Counted from the stretch's first letter, positions 51,071 through 63,725 are shown. The stretch: DNA of 64,000 bases from Hyperoplus lanceolatus (GCA_026929865.2 CM049398.1:12688001-12752000), one strand, 5' to 3'. Translations and numbers: made by a program. The notes: generated by a model from the sequence alone, not told the origin.

Positions 51071-51553
51071 CTACCTCCTCCCCTTTTTTATTTGATTCAA
51101 TTTTATTTTATTTATTTATTTTTTTTTCATATTGATTGTTCGTTTTTGTTTCTTGTGGTGTGTGTTTTGTGTTGTTGGGTATGGGGGTGGGATGTGGGTG
51201 GGGTATGTTCAGGAGAAAAAGGGGGAAAAAAATTGTACTTGATGTGCTACAATTTTGTTGTTATTAACATTTATTAAAAAAACCTTTGAAAAAAAAGAAG
51301 ATCTAAAATTCATTCCAGATACACAATTGTACCATTTCTCTCAAACATTGTTCACAAATCTGTCTAAATGTGTGATAGTGAGCACTTCTGCTTTGCTGAG
51401 ATAATCCATCCCACCTCACAGGTGTGCCACATCAAGATGCTGATCTGACATCATGATTAGTGCACAGGTGTGCCTTAGACTGTCCACAATAAAAGGCCAC
51501 TCTGAAATGTGCATTTTTTTTGCTTTATTGGGGGTCTGGGGACTCAGAACCAG

Positions 51554-51832
51554 TCAGTATCTGGTGTGACCACCATTTGCCTCATGCAGTGCAACACATC
51601 TTCTTCGCATAGAGTTTATCAGATTGTCAATTGTGGCCTGTGGAATGTTGGTCCACTCCTCTTCAATGGCTGTGCGAAGTTGCTGGAGACGGCTTATGGT
51701 GGAGAAATGAACATTCAATGCACGAGCAACAGATCTGGTTGACATTCCTGCTGTCAGCATGCCAATTGCACGCTCCCTCAATGCTTGTGGCATCTGTGGC
51801 ATTTTGCTGTGAGACAAAACTGCACATTTCAT
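51554..51832 (-). pseudogene. Tc1 transposase with central deletion
   Basis: The 92-residue frame starts with the N-terminal helix-turn-helix part of Tc1 transposases (ALRERAIGMLTAGMSTRSVA, then NVHFSTISRLQ) and runs straight into the C-terminal tail (EEEWTNIPQATIDNLINSMR). The catalytic DDE core between them is absent, so it can have no activity. The DNA-binding helices look intact, so a repressor-like peptide is conceivable but unsupported. Confidence 0.85.
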
Positions 51833-53518
51833 GGTGGCCTTTTATTGTGGACAGTCTAAGGCACACCTGTGCACTAATCATGATGTCAGATCAGCATCTT
51901 GATGTGGCACACCTGTGAGGTGGGATGGATTATCTCAGCAAAGCAGAAGTGCTCACTCTCACACATTTAGACAGATTTGTGAACAATGTTTGAGAGAAAT
52001 GGTAATTGTGTATCTGAAATTAATTTTAGATCTTTAAGTCCATCTCATGAAAAATGGGAGCAAAAACAAAAGTGTTGCGTTTATATTTTTGTTGAGTGTA
52101 GTTTTGTTTAATTAATGCTAAACTTTTACAAATTAAAGTGCACAAATTAAACAAATCACGTCACCACACATGTATGGATGTACACTGTGTCATTATACTT
52201 TAGATAAGCAAATATGGAGCAAATAGTCTGTTAATGTGGGAATTTAACCGGTCTACAGACCTAAACAGACTGCAGCTGCAGTTCTAATAATGTAATTCTG
52301 TATAATTGATCTAAACCATGGACATTGCAAGGTTAGGCTGCTCGATTTTGACAAAAATCATAATCATGATTATTTTGATTGACATTGTGTAATCACAATT
52401 ATTATAGACAATTATTCATTGATTTAAGAACTGCAACATGCACTTATTTAACATTTGAAACCATGACTTTGGACTTTAAACATATCCTAATTGAACTGAT
52501 AACAAGGAAAATGCAAATAAATAAAACATATTTTTAATAATTAAATTAAATAAGTGTCAAAATCTAAATAAACCATTGCAAATGTTGTTGATAGGGCCCG
52601 TCTTTTGCTAGCAGGAATGTTAGGGGATATTTTATTTATATCTCATGGAGCTGGCTGGATAAGCAAGTTGCATTGTAGGCTACAGTGTTCTTAATTGATG
52701 ACTGTTGTGGTGGCAAGAGTCAAGGAGCTTTAAACTTCCTGTGTTTTTTATTCCTTTACTGCTTGGTCATATACCACTTGGATTTGACTTAAAGTGAGTA
52801 AACTAATTGGTCGTGATGTTTTGAGGTGCAGCTGGGTCAAATATGACTTTTTTTCTCTGTCTCACGGTCGCGAATGTCATCTGACTCGCGTGTCCGCGCG
52901 TATATCTTGCACATTATTTTAGTCTATTAGGCTACTTTTACCTTTCTTCTCGACCAAAGGCTGACTTTCTGCCGTCTTCTGGAAGTTTTCCAAAGCTCCC
53001 GGCACGTAGCCTACCGTCTCCATCCTACTTTGCACTGTTAAACTGAAAGCTAAACTATCAGGTGAGGGAGGGGCCGATCGCACGGCTGGATGAAAGGATC
53101 GCTGCATTTAAAAGCCTTCACGTCTTCACGTGCGATACAATGATAGTTTAACTAGGATTATTTTGTTTTAATGATAGAGGGAAGCAATGTTTGTTGTTAT
53201 CATTTAGTCGCATTGTGTTTTCTCCTCCTGTCGATCATTCACTCTGTTAGTTTCCGGTATTGTGCCGTAAAAATAAAAGTCCCCCGCGATATTTCTTTTC
53301 TTTTCTCTCCTTTAGCCTATCTATTTTTTTACTCAGTAACACAGGTGATATAAAATGTAGCGAAGTACAATACTTCAAAATAAACATACTCAAAGTAAAA
53401 GTATAGGTATAGGTTTAAAAAATCACTTAAACAATTACAAGTAGCCTACACAACAAAACTACTCAATTACAGGAACGCAAGTAAATGTAATTCGCTACTT
53501 TACACCCCTGGTAGTCAC

Positions 53519-56332
53519 ATCTATGCGACCGGCAGAATATGTCCTACATTTTGATGTCAAAATTATCCATGTAGGGTTTCATTTGTAGGAGTGAGAGGCA
53601 GTTATATCATAGGTTTTGGTGTTTTTTTACACCAGTTCTACACTGTAACAGTTGGTTCCCCACTGAACATTCCGTCCCATCCTTATCCCATTATAAATTT
53701 AGAAAGAGGTTGAAAAAAGCTTAAAACTAAAACTGTTTGTTCAAAGACAGTTGAAGATTTTAGTTAAAGTTGTCAAAGAATTTAATAGATGTAATTCATG
53801 TGAATTGTTTAAAGTTTGAATGGAGTCTGTAGCTGAAAAAATGCGGGAGGAGATAGGTTTCAAAGCAGAGGAAGTTATAGCGGTTTGGAATACTGCTCCT
53901 ATCCGCTTCAATGTTAAAATATTTGGTTAAAAAGCAGAATATTTTAAATAGTTTAAAAGGTAGAAAAATGCTGAAAGGTGACCCATCATGTCCTTAAAGA
54001 GCTGAACATTCTGGTATTTGAATGGTTAAAATAGCTGAAGATTTGAAGGAGGTATGAAGGTCCAAAAAACCTACGGAAGAAGTAAAAATAATAAAGATTT
54101 GAATAACAATAGTGTGAATGCTGGAGCATTCACACTAATGAAGAGCGGGAGGGAGAGAGAGAGAGATGTGCTAACACCAGAACAAAAGAATGAATGGATG
54201 GATTACTCTTACAATCAACATAGTCAGCAACTTCCATGCAAACACAATCAAATAAAATAAAAATTAAACAATTTTCTGCTGGCTGACATAACTATAGCCT
54301 ATATTGAACAAACTTGCAGCGAAAAAACTTGATGACCTACCCTAAAACATTTGTATCTTCCAAATCATATTTCCATTAACTTTTATTATAGACATACCTT
54401 TATTTATCAACATAGAGAACTTTGTCAATTGTGACTGTTAATCGCATCTCCAGGGCATACCCACCTTTGAATGAAGATGAGAGGAAAACGTTTAGCCTTT
54501 GAATCGGCTTGGTCTCTAGATGCACCATGATGTGAAGAAACATATCATCAGAAAAACACCCAGAAAAGTAGTTATCTGTGTCATGAATGTGTCAGGATTT
54601 CCTCCCTTTTTCTCCAGAAGCACTTACTCAATGGATTTCAATGTCATGTGTATGACTACACATTGGGGTTATTTGAACCATGTAAATTGTTATTTTGTCT
54701 GATCAATGGAGCTGATTACGTTAAAACAAACTATATAGTTTATAAGCATGTTGTAGAACATGTCTCTAAAGTTTAAAAATGATTGTCATAATGTACAATA
54801 ACTGGACTATAACTGTCTGTTTGGGCATGTAGGAACAGTGCCCATGACTTCTTCAAACATTTAAGTTTCAGAGGATTGGATTGACTATATTGTGTATTCA
54901 ATCAATTTACAAAATACTTTATTTTGCATGATTGATTAAAGTTCTTATCAAAAACCCATAGGGTGCATGAATGCCCATCCAAATTAATTGAACGAAAAAG
55001 AAGAAAGAAAATCAGTACAACACATTCTATAATAAATACATCTCCTTTTCAGTCTTCATATTTTGACAGCAATGTGGATGTTTTATTTATTTTATTGAGT
55101 AGGTAACACAAACATCCTTAAATTAAACCATGTGGTATTTGTGTTTTAGTGTTGGTTTTGTGGTGTCTAGCTGTCTTAATTCAGCCTCGCATTTGATGGC
55201 AAACTTTGCTCTTTGGTTCAAATTACTGTATTTACCAGTGAGTGATAAGATGGTTGTTGGTACACACCTGAAATAAAGTAAAAAGGGGAACAACAACATG
55301 TCAAGTGGTTGCTTAGAAGTTTGCGTACTATTTCGTGCAACTTGTGCAAACACAGAATTACTTTTTTTTAACATAAAACAGTTTTTTCAAACATAAAACT
55401 GCTGTATATGTCATATTGGCAATTTCTGTGAGAATATGGCAGCAATAGACTTGACCAAAATCTTGTTTTAAATCAAACTTTTTTGGCAGAAAAAAATACT
55501 TGTATCCTTGACAATTAACGTGTTTCCACCTTTCGCAAATGTATATTTTTCTCCATGAATATATCTGTAGTTAAAAGCTTGAACTCTGGTGATTTTTGAA
55601 TTTCTTCAGTTGTAAAGAGTGCACTGCCGATAGTTACCTCGGGCTATTTTCTCAGCCTTTACAGAACCACATATCTCTTCTGAGTCAATGATAAAGGCAC
55701 ATCATTTAAAGTGCAACTCAATACCCCAAAACAAAGAGTTTAATTGCAGGGCTGCATGACATATACAGCAGCATACACTTCATTTTGCCCAGGCATATGG
55801 TCTTTAAGTTCAAGCCATTTGCAGTAAATGCTTTAAAACCCAAACCAACACTTTGCTTTGGAACATAAAAGCCATTCAGCCTGGCAGTGCTATGAAACTA
55901 AGGGCAGAACTGAGAGGAACGTGCTTATGCGAAGCCAAGGAATGCCATGTTCTTTGGCTGCATCTTTCCTGTAAAAGTGCTGACAGTAATTATGCTGCAT
56001 TGGTTGAACGCTGAGATGAGAGAAGCTTTCAATTTGTGTCCCTGTAATTGTGAGCCTGTTAAAACCACAGTGTGGAATTTCAACATTCATGCCTTTAGAA
56101 AAAAAAAAATATATTTTTTTTTAGTATCAGCACAATCCATTTGTTGAGATTTTACAGCAATTGCTTACATATAATATTGCCATATTGCTTTAGTTTCTAA
56201 ATGTATTTATCACACACAGCCAACAGCTTTCAAAGCATCAACACAAAACAATTTAAATTATGATTTAAAATGTCCATACAAAGCTTATAACCAAAGTAGG
56301 ATTCACAAGAGCTGAGCAATAAGCAACGCAAA
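53519..56332. other. former distal 5' flank of the SLC13 gene, non-coding
   Basis: It is AT-rich with no recognisable exon. The 53690-54140 part is A/G-rich with GTTGAAAA-like repeats similar in style to 16380-16660. A perfect 12-bp hairpin with a 2-base loop lies at 54111-54136. Removing the tower would place this sequence next to 17170, about 1 kb upstream of the SLC13 start. Confidence 0.5.
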
Positions 56333-56355
56333 ATAGTCAATAGTATTCAAATTTT

Positions 56356-59300
56356 ATAGTTGGACCTCAGTGCAGCGTTTGACACCATTGACCATGACAT
56401 ACTCCTGGATCGGCTGGAAAACCTGTTTGGCGTTACAGGACTGGCCCACGATTGGCTGAAATCATACCTATCCGGTAGAACTCAGTGCGTCTCCTACAAC
56501 AACAGTACATCCATATTCTCTGACATGAAATACGGAGTTCCTCAAGGCTCTGTTCTCGGACCTTTGCTTTTTTCTTTGTATATTTCTCCAATTGGTCAAA
56601 TTATTCGTAGCTTCGGGGTCAATTTTCACTGCTATGCGGACGATACTCAGCTCTATGTCCCGGTCAAAGCTAACGATGTTACTCATATCGCTAATTTAGA
56701 GTCCTGCCTATCCGCTGTTAAAAGCTGGATGTCGCAAAACTTTCTGCTCTTAAATTCAGAAAAAACTGAATTGTTATTAATTGGTCCCGCACACGTTAGA
56801 AATAAGCTTGAGCAACTGACAATTAATTCCGACAATTGCGTTATCTCTCAAAGCTTAACAGCAAGAAATCTTGGTGTTAAGTTCGACTCCAACCTGTCCT
56901 TTGATCAACACATCAAAGAGATTACCAAAACTGCGTTTTTTCACTTACGGAACATATCAAAAATACGATCCAGCCTGTCCATGGCTGATGCGGAAATATT
57001 AATACACACCTTCGTATCTTCTCGGCTTGACTATTGTAACGTACTACTGTCTGGGTTGCCCAGGGCAAGTACTCGAAGCTTACAAAAGGTACAAAATGCT
57101 GCGGCGAGGCTTTTGACCAGAACTAGAAAATACGACCACATTACCCCCGTTCTTGCGTCGCTCCACTGGCTTCCAGTTCATGTCAGATCCGACTTTAAGG
57201 TGCTGCTATTGACCTATAAGGCATTAAATGGGCTTGCACCTTCATATTTGTCTGACTTAGTTCCGCGATATGCCCCATCACGGGCACTACGGTCTACGAC
57301 TGCAGAGCTCCTGTCTGTCCCCAGAGTTCAGAAAGCTGCCGGCAGCAGGGCTTTCTCGTATCGAGCTCCTTCGTTATGGAATACACTCCCGATTGAGATC
57401 AGACATTCTGAGTCGATCGAGGTGTTCAAGTCTAAACTTAAGACTTATCTCTTTGATTTATCCTTTGGTTAGCGCTCGTCCACCTCTCTGCTGGCGCGGG
57501 GTCGGTTGTGGGTCACCCTGTCTGGGGTCGGTTCTCTGGCCTCTGCTGGGGGGGAGTTTGCTCTGGGGTAGGTGCCGGTCTGTGGCTGTTCCGGTGGGCT
57601 GCCCTGGCCGCTCGGGCTGGGGCAAATTGGCGTCTGACCGTGGGCGCTGCTGCTGGGGGGTGGGATCATGCCTTGCCTCCGGACATGCGGTCGCGTCGGC
57701 CTCCTGGGGCTTGGCTGGGTGGGTCATGTCGGCTTGTGGGTTGGGCCGGGGGCGGGGCGCTGGGGCGGCGGCGCTGCCTGCCGCTGTCGTTGGTGTGCCC
57801 TGGGCTGGGGGCGGCCGGGGGGGTGGTGGTGTCGGGCTGCGTGCTCAGGCGTCTGCAGCGGCGCCGTGCTATTGCCTGACTGGACCGTTGGGTGGGGTTG
57901 AAATGGGCATCGGGTGCACATTGTGTAATTGTTGCACTGATAGGTGGGCACTGTGATGTTTTTAATCGATTAGATACGGGTTGCTTTTGACCGCCTCGGG
58001 TGAACTGCGGATTGATTGTGCTGGGGCGGTTAAAAGCAATCCATGCAATTTGCGTTTTAACTGTTTTTAACTGTTTTTAAACTGTTTTAATCATTTGTCC
58101 CTGCCTGGCGGTCCGCTCTGTGGCGTCGCTGTTGGCGTCTGTGTTTCGCGGCCCGGCGTCGGTGCTCCTCCGGTTGGTCCTAGCTCTGGGTGTGCCGATG
58201 GCGGCGGCGGATGCGTCGCGCCCTTTGTGCTTGGCGCCTCTGGCCTTGTCTCATGGGCTGGGCATGGCCGGTCTGGCCGGCCCGAGTGGGCTGTACGGGC
58301 CGCCCCTCCGGGGGTTTCGGCTGTGGTTGCTCCTCGTGGCAGCGGTGCATTTTGGCTATTTCCCTATTCTATACTATCCATTCTCTATCTACGGCCCCGG
58401 TCCTCCACTGGACTAGTGCCGCACTGGGGCGTGCTCTCTGGGGGCGGGGTGCTGGGGGGCAGGCTCTGGGTCTGGGAGGCTAGCGCTGATTGTGTGTCGG
58501 TGGGGAACGGTAGAGTGTAAATCAATGTTATTTAATGTTAATTGTGTTCATATTGTTGAACATTGTTATAGCGTTATTATCATCAGCCTGATGAGCTGCC
58601 TTCGGTCTCGGTTTGTCAGAGCCTGAGTACCGGTTGTCCTCCCACTGAATAATTGTCCTGCCGACGCAAAATAAAATAACTGATTCCATTTCTCTAACAT
58701 TTGTGCTCTTCTGTCTATCTTCCATGATTGCTGAGCGATGCCCCGGGGGTTCTCTCCCCCTGTCTACCTGCTCGACTGACTCCGAGCTCTGTGTGGAATC
58801 AGCTGTCCTAGGAACGGATGCTCCCCGCCTGCTGTTGCCTCACATCAGCACTGATTCACCGTCCATCAGGATAGTACTATTTCTACTCGCTTGTTTGTTC
58901 AATCTTTAAATTCATTTTTGCTTTGCTCATTGGTTGCTTGTCTGTCCTCTTCCAGTTTTCCCTGGTCGTGGTGAGACGGTGTGGATCTGGTCTCCCCTCT
59001 GGCAACATCTGAGAATGGATCGCCTACGCGTAAGATGTTGCAGTGGTTAAAGATACCACCTGGAGACGTGGGGTGAAATCCCGGTGCTGGAAGTTTTCCC
59101 TGGTGGAGACGAGACGAGATGGTGTGGATCCTCTGGCATCATCTGAATTCGTCCTGCATCCATACTATTTGCACTTTTCTTTAGTATTACCATCTAAACA
59201 TCTGGACAATGATCAAAATCCTTCGTGATTTTTCTCTACCTATGACATCTATTGCAGCATGTCCGTCCTGGGAGAGGGATCCCTTACTCTGTCAACTCTC

Positions 59301-59528
59301 CCTGAGATTTCTTCTATTTTTTTAATCCCGGTAAAGGGTTTTTTACTGGGAGTTTTTTCTCAGCCGAGCTAAGGGTGTAAGGGCAGGGTGTCATATTGTT
59401 TCATATTTTATCATGTTGTGTCATATTGTACCATACTGTATCATATTGTATGGACTGTAAAGCCCATTGAGACGAATTGCTATTTGTGATTTTGGGCTAT
59501 ACAAATAAAACTGATTTGATTTGATTTG
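56356..59528 (+). mobile_element. 5'-truncated L2-type LINE
   Basis: A 23-bp target duplication with one mismatch (ATAGTCAAT[A/G]GTATTCAAATTTT) lies at 56333-56355 and 59529-59551. The LINE holds the second half of the reverse transcriptase gene (56360-57472), a long GC- and GT-rich 3' UTR (57480-58500), and a tail ending ACAAATAAAACTGATTTGAT with TTTGAT repeats, as in L2/CR1-group elements of fish. It is cut off just before RT motif A. Confidence 0.9.
56360..57472 (+). pseudogene. L2-type reverse transcriptase, C-terminal 370 codons
   Basis: Motif A DLSAAFDTIDHDILLDRL opens the frame, followed by GVPQGSVLGPLLFSLYI, catalytic YADDTQLYV, LNSEKTELLLIG, LDYCNVLLSGLP and the C-terminal APSLWNTLPIEIR with a short basic tail. 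The frame is intact for all 370 codons, so the copy is young, but endonuclease and the first RT motifs are missing. Confidence 0.92.
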
Positions 59529-59551
59529 ATAGTCAATGGTATTCAAATTTT

Positions 59552-61717
59552 CCAAAGTTAATATTTATTCAATCACATCCATTGAAAGTTTGCCACTGCA
59601 ACATAGAGAGTGGAATCCACATTGTAGCATATCATTACAAGTAACACTCATTGATAACCATCTCAGAGTAGGCCTATATATTTGAACAGGCTACATATTA
59701 AATTATATACAAAACCATTTTTGTATAAATAATAAATTATGCATTTAGTATCCTGTGTATGCCAATGTGATTTATTGAAATACAACTATGAAAAAGTTTT
59801 TTTCAAATGTAGGCTAGGCCTATGCTTAATAAAGTGTCACGTGTTCAAATAATTGCGGCACTGCTGAACCTTTACTATCTATGTGCTGAACGATATAGAG
59901 CTGTTAAGCGGAAGTGGCGGAATTACAGGGCATGGGGCCATGGACCTATGGGGCCTATCGGCTGAAAAAAAATTAATGGGAGTCTATGGAAAGTAATCTA
60001 CTATTTTCTGGTCCCAGTCATTAAATGCCCTGGATTACATATTTGTTTTGTATGGGTCTAAATGATAATTTTTCATGTGAAGAGTTTGACGGTATGTTGT
60101 ATGATTATTCGTCTAACGGCTTTTGAAAAAAATGTTACGAGAACAACTACAAGTCTTGTCGCCTCTGTGACGTCACCTCAACACATTCCCTCCACTTCTC
60201 GACTGACAGTGCTAATGCTAATGCTAATGGCTGGCGTGGACAACGCCAACAATCTCCCCACTCGAGAAATTGAAACTCTCCACATGTCCACTTGTGTAGT
60301 GGTTTTCGCCACGCTGAAGACTTTTGTCTTGTCATTGAAAGAAGGCGGTAAAGTGCATTAAAGACACAGCCATGTTTCTGAGCTAAGCGGGTGCCAGTCA
60401 TGGGATACACACATAACGCCACCTTGTGGAGATGACTCCCACTACAGCCCAGTCACGTGGTAGCAAATATAAGTGGGAAGTAGATATGATGATTATTTTC
60501 TCCAAGCCAGAACATTACCAGCAACATTTTTGACTACAATTCATTGATTACATTAGGCCTATACAGGGTTTACAGTGAAATGTGAAAACAACTCAAAGAT
60601 AATGGGGCTTACGTTATCTGCCCGCTAGAGGAAGCCCCCCCAGCAGTAGCAGAAATCACATGACATGTGGCTGGTGTTGTGTCACGTGAGTGGTCGCTTC
60701 TAAAAAAAAACATGGCTCCAAACTAGCACAGACCAAAACACCGTTGGCTGACTGACTGTCTGACCGTCTGTTGACACGCATTGGCGAACCTCAGAAAATG
60801 GAGCGAGTGGACATTATATGTCGTTCGTTTGATAAAGTCAGTATAAAACAAACTCATCATGCGTGAAACCGGCGCTGCGCCGTTAGCTTAGCGCGCACTC
60901 GCTGTCAACTGCTGAAAGTGGTGAGAGCTGAGCAAAACATCAAACAGTAAGCAATTGTTCTGTTATTACAACGAGGTTTCATTTTACCAGTATAGCATCA
61001 CTTGTTTAGCGTCGTGTCAGTGATATCAGTAACTGCATGGTGGCTTTTTGCTTGTTAAAGGTTGGTGTCTTGGTCTCTTCGCTAAGCTAACTGTTAGCAT
61101 TAAGTTGATGTTACTTCCCTATTTTTCTTAGAGCTCCAAACTCACCTACACCTCTCTGAGTTGAAAAAGGTGAAATGGGTTGACGTCAGTCCTCCTAATT
61201 AATATATGTTTAGTTTAAAGCTTAAATTATTTACAGTATAGTCTATGCTAAACCCATCAATGCAAGAGTTACAACAACAAAAAACTAGCTCAGGCTCAGA
61301 TGTTCTTCCTCTTTTAAAATGAAAAATTGTAATTTGTGCAACATCGTAACCCTCCTTGCATACTCAAGAAAATAACCTCCAAACAGCTTCACACTGTGGT
61401 AGTGACCACTATGCATGAAAGGGTTAAGTTGGGTGTTGTGTCTTGGATGTTATCTCTACCAAACAGCTTCACATGTTTAAAAAGGGTCAAACGCCCTAAA
61501 GTTAATATAATTATAGATGAGTATAACTTACTCTAGACCCTTATTCCATTATTTTTGTTTATCTTTATTTAATTATTTAATGTTATTTTGATTTCCTATT
61601 TGTCAATACTGTGAATAAGACTACTTACTTAATAGAGTATGCCTATACAAAAGCAATGTATACCTTTTTTAAAGGGACACTTTCAGTGTTTTTGTACATT
61701 GAATGTGTCAGTGTACA
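59552..61717. other. non-coding; possible first exon near 60798
   Basis: No gene is certain. The 60600-60960 part is less AT-rich, with CpGs, and contains an ATG (60798) opening a short frame MERVDIICRSFDKV before GTCAGT, which could be a donor. It resembles a promoter and first exon of a plus-strand gene, but I see no proof. The 60060-60470 stretch is repeat-like (GCTAATGCTAATGCTAATGG). Confidence 0.3.
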
Positions 61718-62757
61718 CAGGGCTGTACAGTGCGACAGTTTTGATCGCATAGCTACTGAAATTGATCACGTGCGATGATGAATACAAGTCCAGTCGCACC
61801 AGTGCTAATGAGCAGATGCTGTCTGTTTGAGACACAGAGGAGCTATGCAAAAATACTGCTTAGAGAGCTCTACATTCACACTCTCCAAATGCGGGTGAAT
61901 GTAGTCTTAGGCGAGTAGGCCTAAGTTAGTTATTAAGTCTATCCTCCACTTTGGCTGGTGAAAGATGTGTGCTCGGGATCTGTGCTTGTGCGGCGATTAT
62001 GGCGTCTAACTTCACCAACGGTTAAAACAGGAAGGAGACGGCTCTCTTTACATTAACGCAGTCAAGTTAGTGCGTGTGCAAACATAACATTTCCTGTGCG
62101 CCTTCACAATAACAGTCGGTTACTAGCCAAATGCGAGTTGACTCTTATTTTGAAGCAGGTAAGAACAGGAAGTTAGCGCTTCACAGCCCTGCAGCCAACC
62201 ATGGACCTATAAAGAAAGCAGTCAACAGCAGTAACTATCTATGATTTAAACAAAGATTGACACAACCTATTTAACTTGGCCTAAATTGTATAACTATGTT
62301 TACTAATTTATTTAATAGGCTAGCCTGTTCAATGTTTTAAAGTATGGTTTTCATTAAAAGAATGAAATGTTCTAAAAATGTTTGTTATTATTAGCCTAAT
62401 ATAATAATGATATGTTTATAAAAATATATAGGTAGACATTATTTTTATAGTTCTATGTAATCAGCAAATCAGCAAAAAAATTGCCATTGGCAGGTTAGAC
62501 TCTTGTCTAAATTGCAATCAGTGCACCCCTATTAATTTTTCTACAATTATTACTGCACACTAGGATATCATATTCATTGAGAATCTCAAATAAAACCAAG
62601 ATGACATGCTCAAAGGTAATTAGAGCTAAATGCAAGGGTTAGGGTCATGCACGTTTTCGATCATATTTGTGTGCTACCAAATTTAATTTTGTGCTACTGA
62701 ATTTGTTTGCTTGCTAGCACCAGTGCTACCACTTTAAAAAATAAGCGTACAGCCCTG
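61718..62757. mobile_element. hAT-like element with CAGGGCTGTAC ends
   Basis: Ends CAGGGCTGTACAGTGCGAC and AAGCGTACAGCCCTG are inverted repeats. The flanks share GTACAC, but an exact 8-bp duplication is not evident. About 1 kb, no transposase recognised. Confidence 0.62.
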
Positions 62758-63332
62758 GTACACTAATGTTTGTATAATATGAATAGAGAATAGTGATGTT
62801 GAACTTGATTGGAAATTAATTATAACGTGTATCTAATGGTACTAGGGAACTTTCCGTGCGCTAAATGCATTAAAGCTTCTGTATGTTGATATCAAAGCAG
62901 AGATAAAATAGTTTTCTTGTGAGACAGTTAGGTTAATTAAATGACTAAAGTTAAAATTGGGAGCTTTTTTATTCAATATAAAACCAGGGTTGTTGAGTGG
63001 GTGTGTTAATGGGGCAGGGACAGTTCAGTCATGTGAGCTAAGCCGAGCTCAAACTTCAGTGACGGAAGTAAAATACAGTCATTTAGATGAACCCACATCG
63101 CGTCTCTCTTTCATTACTACACTGCACAGTAGTGCTATTGTTACATCCCTACAGAAGAAGTGGTTGCTCATCTAATTGTCCATTTATGCTTCTTTTTAAT
63201 GCAATTATTTTCTCAAAAGGACAATCAGGAGGGAAGCTTAGGTCTGCCCTGGATGACTTTGATGCCTTCCTCCATGAATGTCTGAAAGTCGTCCTTGTGT
63301 GAGGTAGGGAGGTGTATGCAGCTGGACATTGA

Positions 63333-63725
63333 GCGACTCTTTACAAGCATTGGAGACTCACCATGGATTGGCTTATGCGTGCAGTTGAGAAAGACTTGGG
63401 GGTGGACCGACAGCAGCAGGGCCCAGGTCCCCGTCCCAGGGAGCTCATAGCCCTGGTTCCTTTTCGCTGGGTGATGGGCCTGAGGGAGAGGAAGGTCATT
63501 CGCTGTGCCCGCTTTGACAGCGTCGGTGAGGCAGAAATTCGCACATATCTGCAGTGTCCCCAGGCCAAGTTGCCTGCTGGGTGGACGCGAGTGTGCATTC
63601 AGGGTCTGAGGAAAAGCAAGCTGAGCTACAGATTGGCCAGAGACCCTTGCCATCAACCAAAGGAATTCATGTCCCAGGATTCCTACGTCAGAACCATGCA
63701 GTGTGTGTCGCAACATAATGTGAGG
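63333..63725 (+). CDS. unidentified exon-like open segment with splice donor
   Basis: After a stop at about 63330 the frame stays open to 63725, where it meets a good donor (AATGTGAG then GTAAAA). It reads MDWLMRAVEKDLGVDRQQQ, later RFDSVGEAEIRTYLQCPQA and KLPAGWTRVCIQGLRKSKL, then RDPCHQPKEFMSQDSYVRT. The composition is protein-like, but I do not recognise the family. The opposite strand also has a 163-codon frame here (63716-63225), so the coding strand is not certain. It may belong to a host gene or transposon continuing beyond the window. Confidence 0.35.

Larger units (their letters stand above)
17509..51297 (+). mobile_element. full-length L1/Tx1-type LINE, split by later insertions
   Basis: The LINE starts GGGGGACTTCCGGG and ends with an A-rich tail at 51297; a 15-bp target duplication AAGATCTAAAATTCA lies at 17494-17508 and 51298-51312. 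Its body is about 5.6 kb once three insertions are removed: 18203-19008, 19713-46444 and 49235-49837. It holds an L1-type ORF1 (17653-19247) and an ORF2 with endonuclease and reverse transcriptase (46693-51070). Several frameshifts and stops show it is dead. It lies in the left inverted repeat of the Tc1-like element. Confidence 0.9.
17432..52098 (-). mobile_element. Tc1-like element with long inverted repeats, split by a LINE
   Basis: Ends TACTCAACAAAAATATAAACG (left) and the complement of CACTCAACAAAAATATAAACG (right) are flanked by TA (17430-17431, 52099-52100). The inverted repeats extend for roughly 200 bp or more; the left one is cut by the LINE at 17509. Without the LINE the element is about 0.86 kb. 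Its transposase (51554-51832, minus) has suffered an internal deletion, so the copy is non-autonomous. Confidence 0.88.
17179..53510. mobile_element. outermost hAT element hosting the whole nest
   Basis: The left end CAGAGGTGGAAAGAGTA and right end TACTTTACACCCCTG form imperfect inverted repeats, and 8-bp direct repeats GTAGTCAC lie outside them (17171-17178, 53511-53518). Removing the Tc1-like element inserted at 17432 leaves about 1.66 kb of hAT sequence, rich in AAGTAAAAGTA-type repeats. No transposase is visible, so it is a non-autonomous hAT. Confidence 0.85.

Noticed and set aside
57270-58520. Long GC-rich frames after the L2 reverse transcriptase
   Set aside because: They lie in the LINE 3' UTR, where GT-rich composition lowers stop frequency; there are no recognisable motifs.
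63225-63716. 163-codon minus-strand frame opposite the right-edge exon
   Set aside because: Not chosen because the plus frame ends in a good donor and reads more like protein, though the choice is not secure.
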